Shown here one piece after another: positions 24,061 through 30,862 of a stretch of DNA of 64,000 bases. Made by a program: the position numbers and the translations under genes. Below the pieces are notes generated by a model. The model was not told the origin of the DNA, searched no databases, and saw only the letters and a program-made list of their open reading frames with translations. Numbering within the stretch: the stretch's first letter is position 1; every line of letters starts with the position of its first letter. The stretch is from Vulcanimicrobium alpinum (lineage in GTDB: Bacteria > Vulcanimicrobiota > Vulcanimicrobiia > Vulcanimicrobiales > Vulcanimicrobiaceae). Location: NCBI RefSeq assembly GCF_027923555.1, contig NZ_AP025523.1, forward strand, positions 2,546,484 to 2,610,483. The letters are read 5' to 3'.

Positions 24061-25106
24061 GGCTTCTGCACCGAGGTTTCGTTCAGCGGCGTCGTTTTCG
24101 GATACCCCGGCACCGGCAGCCCCGGCTGGATCACCAGCGGCTGTTCACCGGGACGTCCGTTGATCGCAGAGCGCGTGATCGGTCCGTACTGCTGCACGGT
24201 CCCATGATCGACCGCCCACACGTACCAATCGTTCGTCACCCAGCCCGTCGTGATCACGCCGATCGCGCCGGCGAGCGTGGTCATCGTTGCAAACCACCAA
24301 ATCCAGTCGTGAATCGTCTTCGGGTTGGCGTTGAAGCCCATCGTCCAGCGCCAGAACAGCATCGACTTGTGCGAGCCCGAGTGCATGTCTTTGATCTCGG
24401 AGTCCTCGTGGTGGCTGCCCTCGGACGACGTTGCGAGAATCGTCCCGCCGTGCATCCCCCATAGCATCGTCGAACCGAGCAGGAAGAAGATCGAGAGCTG
24501 GTGCCACGGATTGTAATAGAAGTTGCCCCACAGCACGCTGATGTTCTGCGCCCAATCGAGGTCGACGTTGAGGCCGAAGCCCGGTGCCTCCGCCCACGAT
24601 CCCATGATAAGCGGACGGATCACCCAGATCGACGTCGTCAGCGAGATCGCCGAAACGAACGCGAAGAACAGATACGGCCGCCATTGGAAGCGCATCAGGC
24701 GTTCCCAGCAGCGCAGTCCCCAGAAGCCGACCGACGCCGCCCAGAACGTCATCACCGCCATCCAGTAGCCGCCGTGCGCCCATGAGTTCGGGAACGCGAG
24801 GCCGTTGTCGGGCGGCAGGACCTGGATGTTCGCGAAATAGCGGATGTAGTCGGCGAAGTTGTCGTTGACTTGCTGGAGGCCGCCGAGGATCTCGACCGCG
24901 AGGCCCACGATGAAGGTCGCGACGCTGAGCGTTCCCCACAGTCCCAGCCACACCGTCCCGATCTGCGCGTCGACGTGGAAGCGGTTGAGGAACTCCCATC
25001 GCATCGCGACGCCGAGCCGCGCGCCGAGCGGATCGAGTTCGTCCTTGATGCTCGGTTCGGGAAGCTCGAGCGGATGAGAGGGCGCGGCCTCGATGATGAC
25101 AGCCAC
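24057..25106 (-). CDS. pufM: Photosynthetic reaction centre subunit M
   Basis: A 349-residue five-helix reaction centre subunit. The special-pair ligand His is in YYNPWHQLSIFF. Non-haem iron ligands can be counted on the Rhodobacter numbering without gaps: His219 in GMHGG, Glu234 in the segment after SSEGSHH, and His266 in KTIHDW. The DE-loop has the normal length but is unusually His/Ser-rich (EGSHHEDSEIKDMHSGSH). LFWRWTMGFNA and NDWYVWAVDHG are conserved. The C-terminus extends ~35 residues beyond short M subunits, as in PufC-containing centres. The upstream gap to pufL is 11 bp. Confidence 0.96.
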   Translation of the reverse strand: MAVIIEAAPSHPLELPEPSIKDELDPLGARLGVAMRWEFLNRFHVDAQIGTVWLGLWGTLSVATFIVGLAVEILGGLQQVNDNFADYIRYFANIQVLPPDNGLAFPNSWAHGGYWMAVMTFWAASVGFWGLRCWERLMRFQWRPYLFFAFVSAISLTTSIWVIRPLIMGSWAEAPGFGLNVDLDWAQNISVLWGNFYYNPWHQLSIFFLLGSTMLWGMHGGTILATSSEGSHHEDSEIKDMHSGSHKSMLFWRWTMGFNANPKTIHDWIWWFATMTTLAGAIGVITTGWVTNDWYVWAVDHGTVQQYGPITRSAINGRPGEQPLVIQPGLPVPGYPKTTPLNETSVQKP

Positions 25107-25117
25107 GTGCGTCTACC

Positions 25118-25942
25118 TCAGTGAATCCACGGCGGGATGTTCCAGCGCCAGAAGTCGACCCAGTCCTGCACCAGCGTTCCGGAGGTCAGGATGCAGAGGT
25201 CGCTCATCGCCAGCGTGAACACCGCCAGGTACAGGCCCAGGCGATGGATCCCGTACTCGCCGATCGAGTACGCGATGTAATCGCGCCAGAAGTTGTCTTC
25301 GCGCAGCATCTCTTTGCGCGGGTTCTTGTCCGTGTTGTAGGTGCCGAGGATCGCACTGCCGTGCATCGCGAGGATCATCGCGGTGAGGAAGAATCCGAGC
25401 ACGGCCCACGCGTGAAACGGGTTGAGATACCAGTTCATGTAGCGAAAACCGGTGTTCGAGACCCACGTGAGGTGGCTGGAGTACGAAAGGTCGAACCCCT
25501 CGCACCAGCAGCCCATCAGCACCGGGCGAATGATCTGCAGCGAAACCCACGCCGAGATCGCGAGGCTGAACATCGCCGGCACGTGATAGCCCATCTCGAG
25601 CTTGCGGCAGATGTCCACTTCGCGAAGTGCCCACGCGACGAACGCGATCGTCGCGAGGATGACGACGGCTTGCCATGCGCCGCCGTTGAGGAACGAGTGC
25701 GCGAAGCCGAGTCCGACGTCACGCTGCGGAGGATGGACGTTGGCACGAACGAGATCGAGATCGCCTTGCAGGACGACCGCGAGGAACAGCACGCCGGTCC
25801 CGAGCGCCGCAGTGAGCACCGCGACAACCCCCCACAACCCGACATAGAAGCGTCCGAACCAGAAGTCGAACGGGTCGCGTCCCAGCAGCCCGGCAAGGAA
25901 CGTCCCGCCGGGCTTCCGGTACACCGACTCCCACTCGAGCAC
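25118..25942 (-). CDS. pufL: Photosynthetic reaction centre subunit L
   Basis: A 274-residue L subunit. FDFWFGRFYVGLWG opens helix A, HLTWVSNTGFRYMNWYLNPFH carries the special-pair His, LAMHGSAIL the first iron ligand, and EYGIHRLGL the second. REDNFWRDYIAYSIG keeps the Glu-Asp pair and the Ser that feed protons to QB. The DE loop is one residue shorter than in Rhodobacter. GTG at 25942 is used; no ATG is available nearby. Together with PufM it binds the bacteriochlorophylls, pheophytins and quinones. Confidence 0.96.
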   Translation of the reverse strand: MLEWESVYRKPGGTFLAGLLGRDPFDFWFGRFYVGLWGVVAVLTAALGTGVLFLAVVLQGDLDLVRANVHPPQRDVGLGFAHSFLNGGAWQAVVILATIAFVAWALREVDICRKLEMGYHVPAMFSLAISAWVSLQIIRPVLMGCWCEGFDLSYSSHLTWVSNTGFRYMNWYLNPFHAWAVLGFFLTAMILAMHGSAILGTYNTDKNPRKEMLREDNFWRDYIAYSIGEYGIHRLGLYLAVFTLAMSDLCILTSGTLVQDWVDFWRWNIPPWIH

Positions 25943-25963
25943 TGCGGTGCCGCCCCGCCCGCG

Positions 25964-26155
25964 CTACTTGGCGCCCGGCGCTGGGTTGACTTGCGTTTGA
26001 CTCGTTGACGTTTCGGTTGCGGCCGAGATCCACTGACCCGCGTTGTACTTCGACGACGAGAGCAGGATGAAATGGATCAGGAACGCGACCAGCGCACCGG
26101 CGACGCAATACGCGGCGAGGTTGGCGCGGAAGCTGTACTGACGACGTACGATCAT
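25964..26155 (-). CDS. pufA: Light-harvesting 1 alpha subunit
   Basis: A 63-residue single-TM peptide. The membrane helix AAYCVAGALVAFLIHFILLSSSKYN carries the bacteriochlorophyll-ligand His in LIHFILLS, the hallmark of LH1 alpha. A basic N-terminus (MIVRRQYSFR) faces the cytoplasm, and a polar periplasmic tail of ~25 residues follows. Twelve bases separate it from pufB; the pufA-pufL gap is only 21 bp and shows no hairpin of the sort that stabilises pufBA message in some purple bacteria. Confidence 0.93.
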   Translation of the reverse strand: MIVRRQYSFRANLAAYCVAGALVAFLIHFILLSSSKYNAGQWISAATETSTSQTQVNPAPGAK

Positions 26156-26167
26156 GGTCGGCGTCTC

Positions 26168-26362
26168 CTAGATGAACGGCTTGTAGGAGTAGGCGAGGAC
26201 GTGCGCCACGATCGCGACCACGAAGAATCCCCACGATCCGTACACGACGAATTTGTGGACTGTCCAGTCCGCGTTGTTGAAGAGGTGGCGATAGGCCTCA
26301 GGTACTTGGTCGGCGTCGACCTCATACGAAGCGGGCCCCACCGCCGGTTCCAGATTTGCCAT
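26168..26362 (-). CDS. pufB: Light-harvesting 1 beta subunit
   Basis: A 64-residue single-TM peptide. The helix FVVYGSWGFFVVAIVAHVLAY contains the bacteriochlorophyll-ligand His in IVAHVL, and a second His (TVHKF) lies before it, as in LH1 beta chains. The acidic N-terminus (ASYEVDADQVPEAYRHLF) is cytoplasmic. ATG at 26362 is preceded by a GGGGG run. It is the first gene of pufBALMC; the promoter must lie in 26363-26512, where a GTAG-N6-CTAC palindrome is found. Confidence 0.93.
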   Translation of the reverse strand: MANLEPAVGPASYEVDADQVPEAYRHLFNNADWTVHKFVVYGSWGFFVVAIVAHVLAYSYKPFI

Positions 26363-26443
26363 GCGACCCCCATGACGATAGGTGGAGTGGCCGCCGGGTA
26401 GCGGCTCTAGCGCTTACGGTAATCGTTCCGAACGGGGGGCGGT

Positions 26444-26457
26444 GTAGTGGGTGCTAC
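26444..26457. promoter_or_regulatory. Palindrome upstream of pufB
   Basis: GTAGTGGGTGCTAC has 4-bp inverted arms and a 6-bp spacer, 82 bp before the pufB ATG. The same GTAG-N6-CTAC form recurs at 27213-27226, ahead of the divergent 150-aa gene and MetE-like gene. It may be an operator for a photosynthesis regulator. The remainder of 26363-26512 has no gene and must hold the puf promoter. Confidence 0.4.
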
Positions 26458-26512
26458 GGGGTCTCGCCTCGCAGCGCACCGTGAAACGGAAGGCGTCTCC
26501 TGCGTGGCGGAC

Positions 26513-26545
26513 ACAAAAAGACCGCGGCGCGCCAAGCGCGCGCGG
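26513..26545 (-). terminator. Rho-independent terminator between the 44-aa gene and puf
   Basis: On the minus strand CCGCGCGCGC-TTGG-CGCGCCGCGG forms a long GC stem with one bulge (26522-26545), directly followed by TCTTTTTG. It lies ~32 bp downstream of the 44-aa gene stop. It separates the 150-aa/44-aa transcript from pufBALMC, so puf has its own promoter. Confidence 0.8.
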
Positions 26546-26576
26546 GAGCGAATCGCCGACCACGCGTCGCGCGCGG

Positions 26577-26711
26577 CTACTGCTTGAGCGACTTGCCGCG
26601 CGTCCACGGCCACGGGATCACCGCCAGCGCCGGCGCCAGCAGCAGCGCGCCTCCGAACAGGAAGATGCAGAACAGCACCTGCCAACTCGGGATGAAAAAG
26701 TGTGACCACAT
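26577..26711 (-). CDS. 44-aa single-TM protein, unrecognised, puf-adjacent
   Basis: A 44-residue reading frame: MWSHFFIPSWQVL, then a hydrophobic helix (FCIFLFGGALLLAPALAVI) and a short basic tail (PWPWTRGKSLKQ). The Trp-rich ends and single helix are typical of small subunits that sit beside membrane pigment complexes. A GGGAG Shine-Dalgarno lies about 8 bp upstream of ATG at 26711. It starts 14 bp after the 150-aa gene and is followed by a terminator, so the two form a unit. I do not recognise the family. An auxiliary reaction-centre/LH1 subunit or an assembly factor is a plausible but unproven role. Confidence 0.7.
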   Translation of the reverse strand: MWSHFFIPSWQVLFCIFLFGGALLLAPALAVIPWPWTRGKSLKQ

Positions 26712-26725
26712 CGCGCGTGCTCCCG

Positions 26726-27178
26726 CTACAATCCGCGCAGCGACGGCAGCGTCGGCACGTCTTGCGGCATCAGACCGACCTCGAGGCAGTGATCCCAGAT
26801 CGCGTGCGCGGCGTACGTGTCGGGGACGATCTGCGCGACGACGCGATCGCCCTCGAGCCGCGCGTCGAAAATTTTGGGGTCGGCGGCGAGCAGCTGCAGG
26901 AAATGCACGCTGTCGGTCACCACGTCGGGCGCCGCGATCGAGCGCAGCGGGACCGAGATCTCGATCTGCGGCGGGATCGCGAAGCCTTTGCTCACGAGCC
27001 TCCCGATCATCGCCGTGATGTTGCCGGGAAACTGCATCTGCAGCGAGAGCACCGAGCTCTGCGCGTCCCAGGACGGCGCCCACGTCCCCGCGGAGCGATA
27101 CACCGTGTCGGCGGCCAGTTGGCCCGTCGCCCGGCCGCTCGCTTGGAGCGGGATGCGGAGCGTCGCAAAAGCGCCCAT
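26726..27178 (-). CDS. 150-aa conserved-looking protein of unknown function
   Basis: A soluble 150-residue protein with no signal peptide or TM helix. Readable stretches are ATLRIPLQASGRATGQLA, WDAQSSVLSLQMQFPGNITAM, RLVSKGFAIPPQIEISVPLR and CLEVGLMPQDVPTLPSL. Alternating beta strands and helices suggest a compact alpha/beta domain. I do not recognise it. The codon usage is that of a real gene, the ATG at 27178 is well placed, and it is followed closely by the 44-aa membrane gene. Location between the crt and puf genes makes a photosynthesis-related role likely by context only. Confidence 0.7.
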   Translation of the reverse strand: MGAFATLRIPLQASGRATGQLAADTVYRSAGTWAPSWDAQSSVLSLQMQFPGNITAMIGRLVSKGFAIPPQIEISVPLRSIAAPDVVTDSVHFLQLLAADPKIFDARLEGDRVVAQIVPDTYAAHAIWDHCLEVGLMPQDVPTLPSLRGL

Positions 27179-27212
27179 GCGGACACGATACGGGAGTGGT
27201 GGGGGACGGGAC

Positions 27213-27226
27213 GTAGCGAACGCTAC
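27213..27226. promoter_or_regulatory. Palindrome in the 150-aa / MetE-like divergent region
   Basis: GTAGCGAACGCTAC is an inverted repeat with six paired bases on each side allowing GTAGCG/CGCTAC (spacer AA), and it also fits the GTAG-N6-CTAC form seen at 26444-26457. It lies 34 bp before the 150-aa gene ATG and 3 bp before the GTG of the MetE-like gene. It could control either divergent gene. Confidence 0.4.
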
Positions 27227-27229
27227 ACC

Positions 27230-28348
27230 GTGGCCACCCCGACGACGAATCCGTTCCGCGCCGATCAGATCGGCAGCCTCCTCCGCCCGGGGCCGCTGCT
27301 GGACGCGCGTCACGCCGGCGCCCCCGCGGCCGAACTGCGCGCGCTCGAAGACGCCGCGATCCCCGCCGTCCTGGAGCGTCAGCGCGAGACCGGCCTGCAG
27401 ATCTTCGCCGACGGCGAGTTCCGCCGCGGCGGGTTCATGACCGACCTGACCGACGCCGTCGACGGGTTCGATGAGGGCGACGCGATCCAGCGCTCGTGGA
27501 GCGCCGGCGGCGGGACCGCGACGGCGCCGAGCGCGGTGCGCGGTGCGCGGGATCGTCAATCGAAGCTCCGTCAGACGCGGCGGCTCACCGCGCTCAAGCT
27601 CCCGTTTCTGCTCGCGCACAGCCCGGGGCCGATCAAGATGACGCTCCCGAGCGCCAACCAATTCCCCGCCATTTCCTATAAGAAGGGCGCCAGCGAAGCG
27701 GCCTATCCCGATCCCTCCGCATTCCTCGCCGACGTCACGGCGATCGTCGCGGCCGAGACGCGTGCGCTTGCGCGAGAGGGCGTCGCATACCTGCAGATCG
27801 ACGCGCCGCGCTACAGTTACTATCTCGATCCGAAGTGGCGCGACTTTCTGCGCGCCGAGTTCGGCGAACCGGACGCGCTGCTCGCGGAGGCGATCGCCGC
27901 CGACAATGCGTGCTTCCGCGCGGCGCGCGCCGCGAATCCCGAAGTGACGCTCGCGATCAACCTCTGCCGCGGCAACAACCGCAGTCAGTGGTATGCGTCG
28001 GGCGGATACGACGCGATCGCCGAACAGCTCTTCACCCAGCTCGAAGTCGACCGGTTTCGGCTCGAGTACGACGACGAGCGCTCGGGGACGTTCGCGCCGC
28101 TGCGCTTCGTCCCGCGCTCCAAGATCGTCGTGCTCGGTCTCGTCTCGTCGAAGACCGGTGCGCTCGAAGACGCGGACGCCCTCAAGCGGCGCATCGAGGA
28201 CGCGAGCCGCGTCCTGCCGCTCGAAAACCTCGCGCTGAGCCCGCAGTGGGGCTTCGCATCGATGGCGGAAGGCAACGTCATCACGGAGGACGAGCAGTGG
28301 GCGAAGCTGCGGCTCGTCGTCGAGACCGCGCGCGCGGTGTGGGGTTGA
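27230..28348 (+). CDS. MetE C-terminal-domain-like methyltransferase
   Basis: A 372-residue protein of the cobalamin-independent methionine synthase/UROD-like barrel group. NPFRADQIGSLLRP and LQIFADGEFRRGGFM are typical of stand-alone MetE-C homologues, followed by HSPGPIKMTLPSANQFPA, YLQIDAPRYSYY, AINLCRGNNRSQW with a probable zinc-ligand Cys, RLEYDDERSGTFAPL, and ALSPQWGFAS. Full MetE has an extra N-terminal barrel that is missing here, so it may transfer a methyl group from a different donor. GTG at 27230 is used. Neighbouring pigment genes may be coincidental. Confidence 0.85.
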   Translation: MATPTTNPFRADQIGSLLRPGPLLDARHAGAPAAELRALEDAAIPAVLERQRETGLQIFADGEFRRGGFMTDLTDAVDGFDEGDAIQRSWSAGGGTATAPSAVRGARDRQSKLRQTRRLTALKLPFLLAHSPGPIKMTLPSANQFPAISYKKGASEAAYPDPSAFLADVTAIVAAETRALAREGVAYLQIDAPRYSYYLDPKWRDFLRAEFGEPDALLAEAIAADNACFRAARAANPEVTLAINLCRGNNRSQWYASGGYDAIAEQLFTQLEVDRFRLEYDDERSGTFAPLRFVPRSKIVVLGLVSSKTGALEDADALKRRIEDASRVLPLENLALSPQWGFASMAEGNVITEDEQWAKLRLVVETARAVWG

Positions 28349-28466
28349 CGCGCAGTCGCATCGCGACGCCGGCGTCGACGCGCCCGCGGCGGTGCTTGCG
28401 CCGCTGAACTTGCTGCGCGAAAGTCCGTCGCTCGTCGGGATCTTCTTGCGGTTCGCCGGCCGAGCT

Positions 28467-29381
28467 TCAGCGCGCGAAGGCGACCGTCAGCGCGGTGAGC
28501 ATCTTGGCGCGGAACGGCACGTATGCGCGGCGCCGGAACACGTCGAAGTCGTTGGCTTCGATCCGTTCCAGGATGCGGCGGTAGAGCGAGAGCGCGAGCC
28601 GCACGGTGTAGCGCGACTCCGGCGAGAGCATCGCGATGCCGGGCTCGGCTTCCGCGTACATCTTGCGCACGCGATCGATCTCGAAGGCCATCAGCGCCGT
28701 GAACCGCTCGTCGATCACCTCTTCGAGGATCGCGCTTTCGCTGCAGCCGAAGCGCTGCAGATCTTCCGCGGGGAGATAGATGCGGTCCATGCGCGCGTCT
28801 TCTCCGACATCGCGCAGGATGTTGGTCATCTGCATCGCGCGTCCCAGCGCGATCCCGTAGGCCGCCGCTTCGGGCGTCATCGTGCCGAGGATCGGCATCA
28901 CGAGCAGGCCGACCGTCGACGCGACGAGGTAGCAGTACTCGCGCAGCTCGTCGTAGGTGTCGTAGCGGCGGATCGTTACGTCCATCCGCGCACCGCGCAG
29001 GAGGTCGAGCCCCGGTTCGATCGGGATGTTGAAGCGCTGGGCGGAATCCGCGAACGCGGCGAAGATCGGATCGGTCGTGATCCCGTTGTAGGCGGCGACG
29101 AGCTGACGCTCCCAAGCGTCGATCGCGTCGAGCCGCTCGCGCGCCGGGGCAATGCGGTCGATGATATCGTCGGCGGTGCGGCAGAACGCGTACACCGCCC
29201 ACACCGCGCGCTTCTTCTCCGCGCTCAGGAAGAGCGAGCTCAAGTAGAACGTCTTCGAGTGAAAACGCACGATCTCGCGGCACGTACGGTAGCAGTCGCC
29301 GAGCCGCTCGTCGCCGAGCGTCCCGACCTCCCCGAGCGGCGCGTGCGCGCCGCCGTCAGGCGCGAGCACGCTGCTCCGCAA
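28467..29381 (-). CDS. crtB: Phytoene synthase
   Basis: A 304-residue squalene/phytoene synthase. Two Asp-rich Mg-diphosphate motifs are clear: FCRTADDIID near residue 65-75 and NILRDVGEDARMDRIYLP near 190-207. HSKTFYLSSLFL and YCYLVASTVGLLVMPILG are family blocks. It condenses two GGPP to phytoene. The first start is TTG at 29381, which overlaps the end of crtP by 26 bp; GTG at 29369 is also possible. It is the second gene of crtP-crtB. Confidence 0.93.
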   Translation of the reverse strand: MRSSVLAPDGGAHAPLGEVGTLGDERLGDCYRTCREIVRFHSKTFYLSSLFLSAEKKRAVWAVYAFCRTADDIIDRIAPARERLDAIDAWERQLVAAYNGITTDPIFAAFADSAQRFNIPIEPGLDLLRGARMDVTIRRYDTYDELREYCYLVASTVGLLVMPILGTMTPEAAAYGIALGRAMQMTNILRDVGEDARMDRIYLPAEDLQRFGCSESAILEEVIDERFTALMAFEIDRVRKMYAEAEPGIAMLSPESRYTVRLALSLYRRILERIEANDFDVFRRRAYVPFRAKMLTALTVAFAR

Positions 29382-30741
29382 GCAGTGCGTCGACGGCGCC
29401 GCGCGCGCTGCGCACCGCGCCCTCGATGCTGGCGGGGAACCGCGTGTTGACGTAGCAGCCGGCCAGAAACAGATTGCGCACCGGAGTGCGCGCGCCGGGC
29501 CGCAGCCGCTCCGCGCCCGGACTCGCGCGGTAGACGCTCTTGGGAACGCGCACCAGCTTCGCTTTCACCAGGTGCTCGCGCGTCGCCAGCGGGTAGAGCT
29601 TGCCGAGGTCTTCCATGATGCGCGCGACGACCGTCTCGTCGTCGAGCGTGATGAGCTCGTCGGCGGGCGCGACGCAGGCCTCGATGAACGATCGCCCTTC
29701 CCATTCGTAGCCGGGCGACGCCTGGCCGAGATCGGCGTGCACGCTCAGCACCGTCCCCGGCGAGAACATCAGATTGGTAAACGGCGAGACGGGCCGGTCG
29801 AACCACAGGTGCGCGTTGATGATCGGCGAGCTCTCGAGCTTCGCGATCCCGTGGATGCTCGGGTCGCGCAGCATCTCGGCGGGGAGGATCTTCTTCGCAT
29901 CGTGGACCGGCGTCGCGAGGATCACGCTGCCGGCTTCGAAGGTGCGCCCGTCGCGCGTCTTCGCGCCGATGCAGCGGTCGCCGCTGAAGAGCAGCTCCGC
30001 GACCGCGGCGGTCGACTCGATCTGCACGCCCCGCTTGCGCACGTGCGCGGCGAGCGGTTCGACGAAGCGCGGCCCCGGCGGTCCGTCGAGAAAACCGGCG
30101 CGGCTGGCGTTCCGTTCCGAGGCGAAGTAGGCCATGACGCGCAGCATCGCTTCGGCCGAGATCCGTTCCACCGGCGTGAAGTTGAGCGCGAGCGCCATCG
30201 GCGCGAAGAACGTCTGGAGCATGTGCTCCGACATCCCGCGCCGCCGGTGCCACTCGGCATAGGTGATGTCGTCCTGCTTCTCCGCGTACTCGTGATCGCG
30301 CAGCAGCACCGGAAGCGTCCCCTTCGCGAAGAGCACCTTCTCCCAGTTGTTGAACACGTATTTCGCGTTGAGTACCGCGCCGATGCCGTTGAGCGGCGAG
30401 GGCGCGTCGACGAACCGGAACTCCTCGTAGACGGGCTTGCCGTTCCAGCGCGGCGAGAAGTGCGGCGGCATCGCCCACGTCAGCGCGTGCGGCTGCCAGA
30501 GGACGTGGTGTGCGATCCCCACTTCCTTCAGCAGCGCATGCAGCGAGGCGTAGCCGCCGAAGAACGCGTGCAGGCCGGTCTCGAGGATGTCGCCGTCGCG
30601 GTCGCGCCACGACGAAAGCTTGCCGCCCAGAATCGGCCGCTTCTCCAAGACGGTCGCCGTGCGGCCCGCGTCGGCCAAAAACTGGGCGGCGGCGAGACCT
30701 GCAGGTCCGCCCCCGACGATCAGCGTGTCAACCATTACCAC
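29356..30741 (-). CDS. crtP: CrtP/PDS-type 15-cis-phytoene desaturase
   Basis: A 461-residue FAD enzyme. The dinucleotide site is VDTLIVGGGPAGLAAAQFLADAG, followed by EKRPILGGKLSSW. DILETGLHAFFGGYASLHALL, PSPLNGIGAVL, FFAPMALALNFTPVERIS and FLDGPPGPRFVEPL follow plant/cyanobacterial PDS closely rather than bacterial CrtI. The C-terminal signature NLFLAGCYVNTRFPASIEGAVRSA is the usual carotenoid-oxidase FAD motif. PDS-type enzymes make zeta-carotene from phytoene, so a further desaturase or isomerase should exist elsewhere. ATG at 30735-30741 is used; the two Met codons are alternatives. Confidence 0.88.
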   Translation of the reverse strand: MVMVDTLIVGGGPAGLAAAQFLADAGRTATVLEKRPILGGKLSSWRDRDGDILETGLHAFFGGYASLHALLKEVGIAHHVLWQPHALTWAMPPHFSPRWNGKPVYEEFRFVDAPSPLNGIGAVLNAKYVFNNWEKVLFAKGTLPVLLRDHEYAEKQDDITYAEWHRRRGMSEHMLQTFFAPMALALNFTPVERISAEAMLRVMAYFASERNASRAGFLDGPPGPRFVEPLAAHVRKRGVQIESTAAVAELLFSGDRCIGAKTRDGRTFEAGSVILATPVHDAKKILPAEMLRDPSIHGIAKLESSPIINAHLWFDRPVSPFTNLMFSPGTVLSVHADLGQASPGYEWEGRSFIEACVAPADELITLDDETVVARIMEDLGKLYPLATREHLVKAKLVRVPKSVYRASPGAERLRPGARTPVRNLFLAGCYVNTRFPASIEGAVRSARGAVDALLAEQRARA

Positions 30742-30862
30742 TTCTGACGTGTACTAGGAACGAATCGTAACAGGCGGTGACGGGACGCACTCAACATCTC
30801 CCGAACTCCCCCTGAGGTCATCGTAGGTTAGTATCCACGGCAAAGGTTGTAGCTCCCGCTTC

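Noticed and set aside
25943-25963. mRNA-stabilising hairpin between pufA and pufL
   Set aside because: The gap is 21 bp of CG-rich sequence with no self-complementary arms long enough for a hairpin.
26407-26709. A 100-codon frame overlapping the 44-aa gene
   Set aside because: Arginine/alanine-rich with no domain pattern; it runs through the terminator at 26513-26545. The 44-aa frame has an SD and a real TM helix.
30742-30862. PpsR/CrtJ-type TGT-N12-ACA operator between crtP and Mrp
   Set aside because: A TGT and an ACA are present (TGTACTAG...TAACA), but the spacing is 17, not 12, and there is no paired second site.
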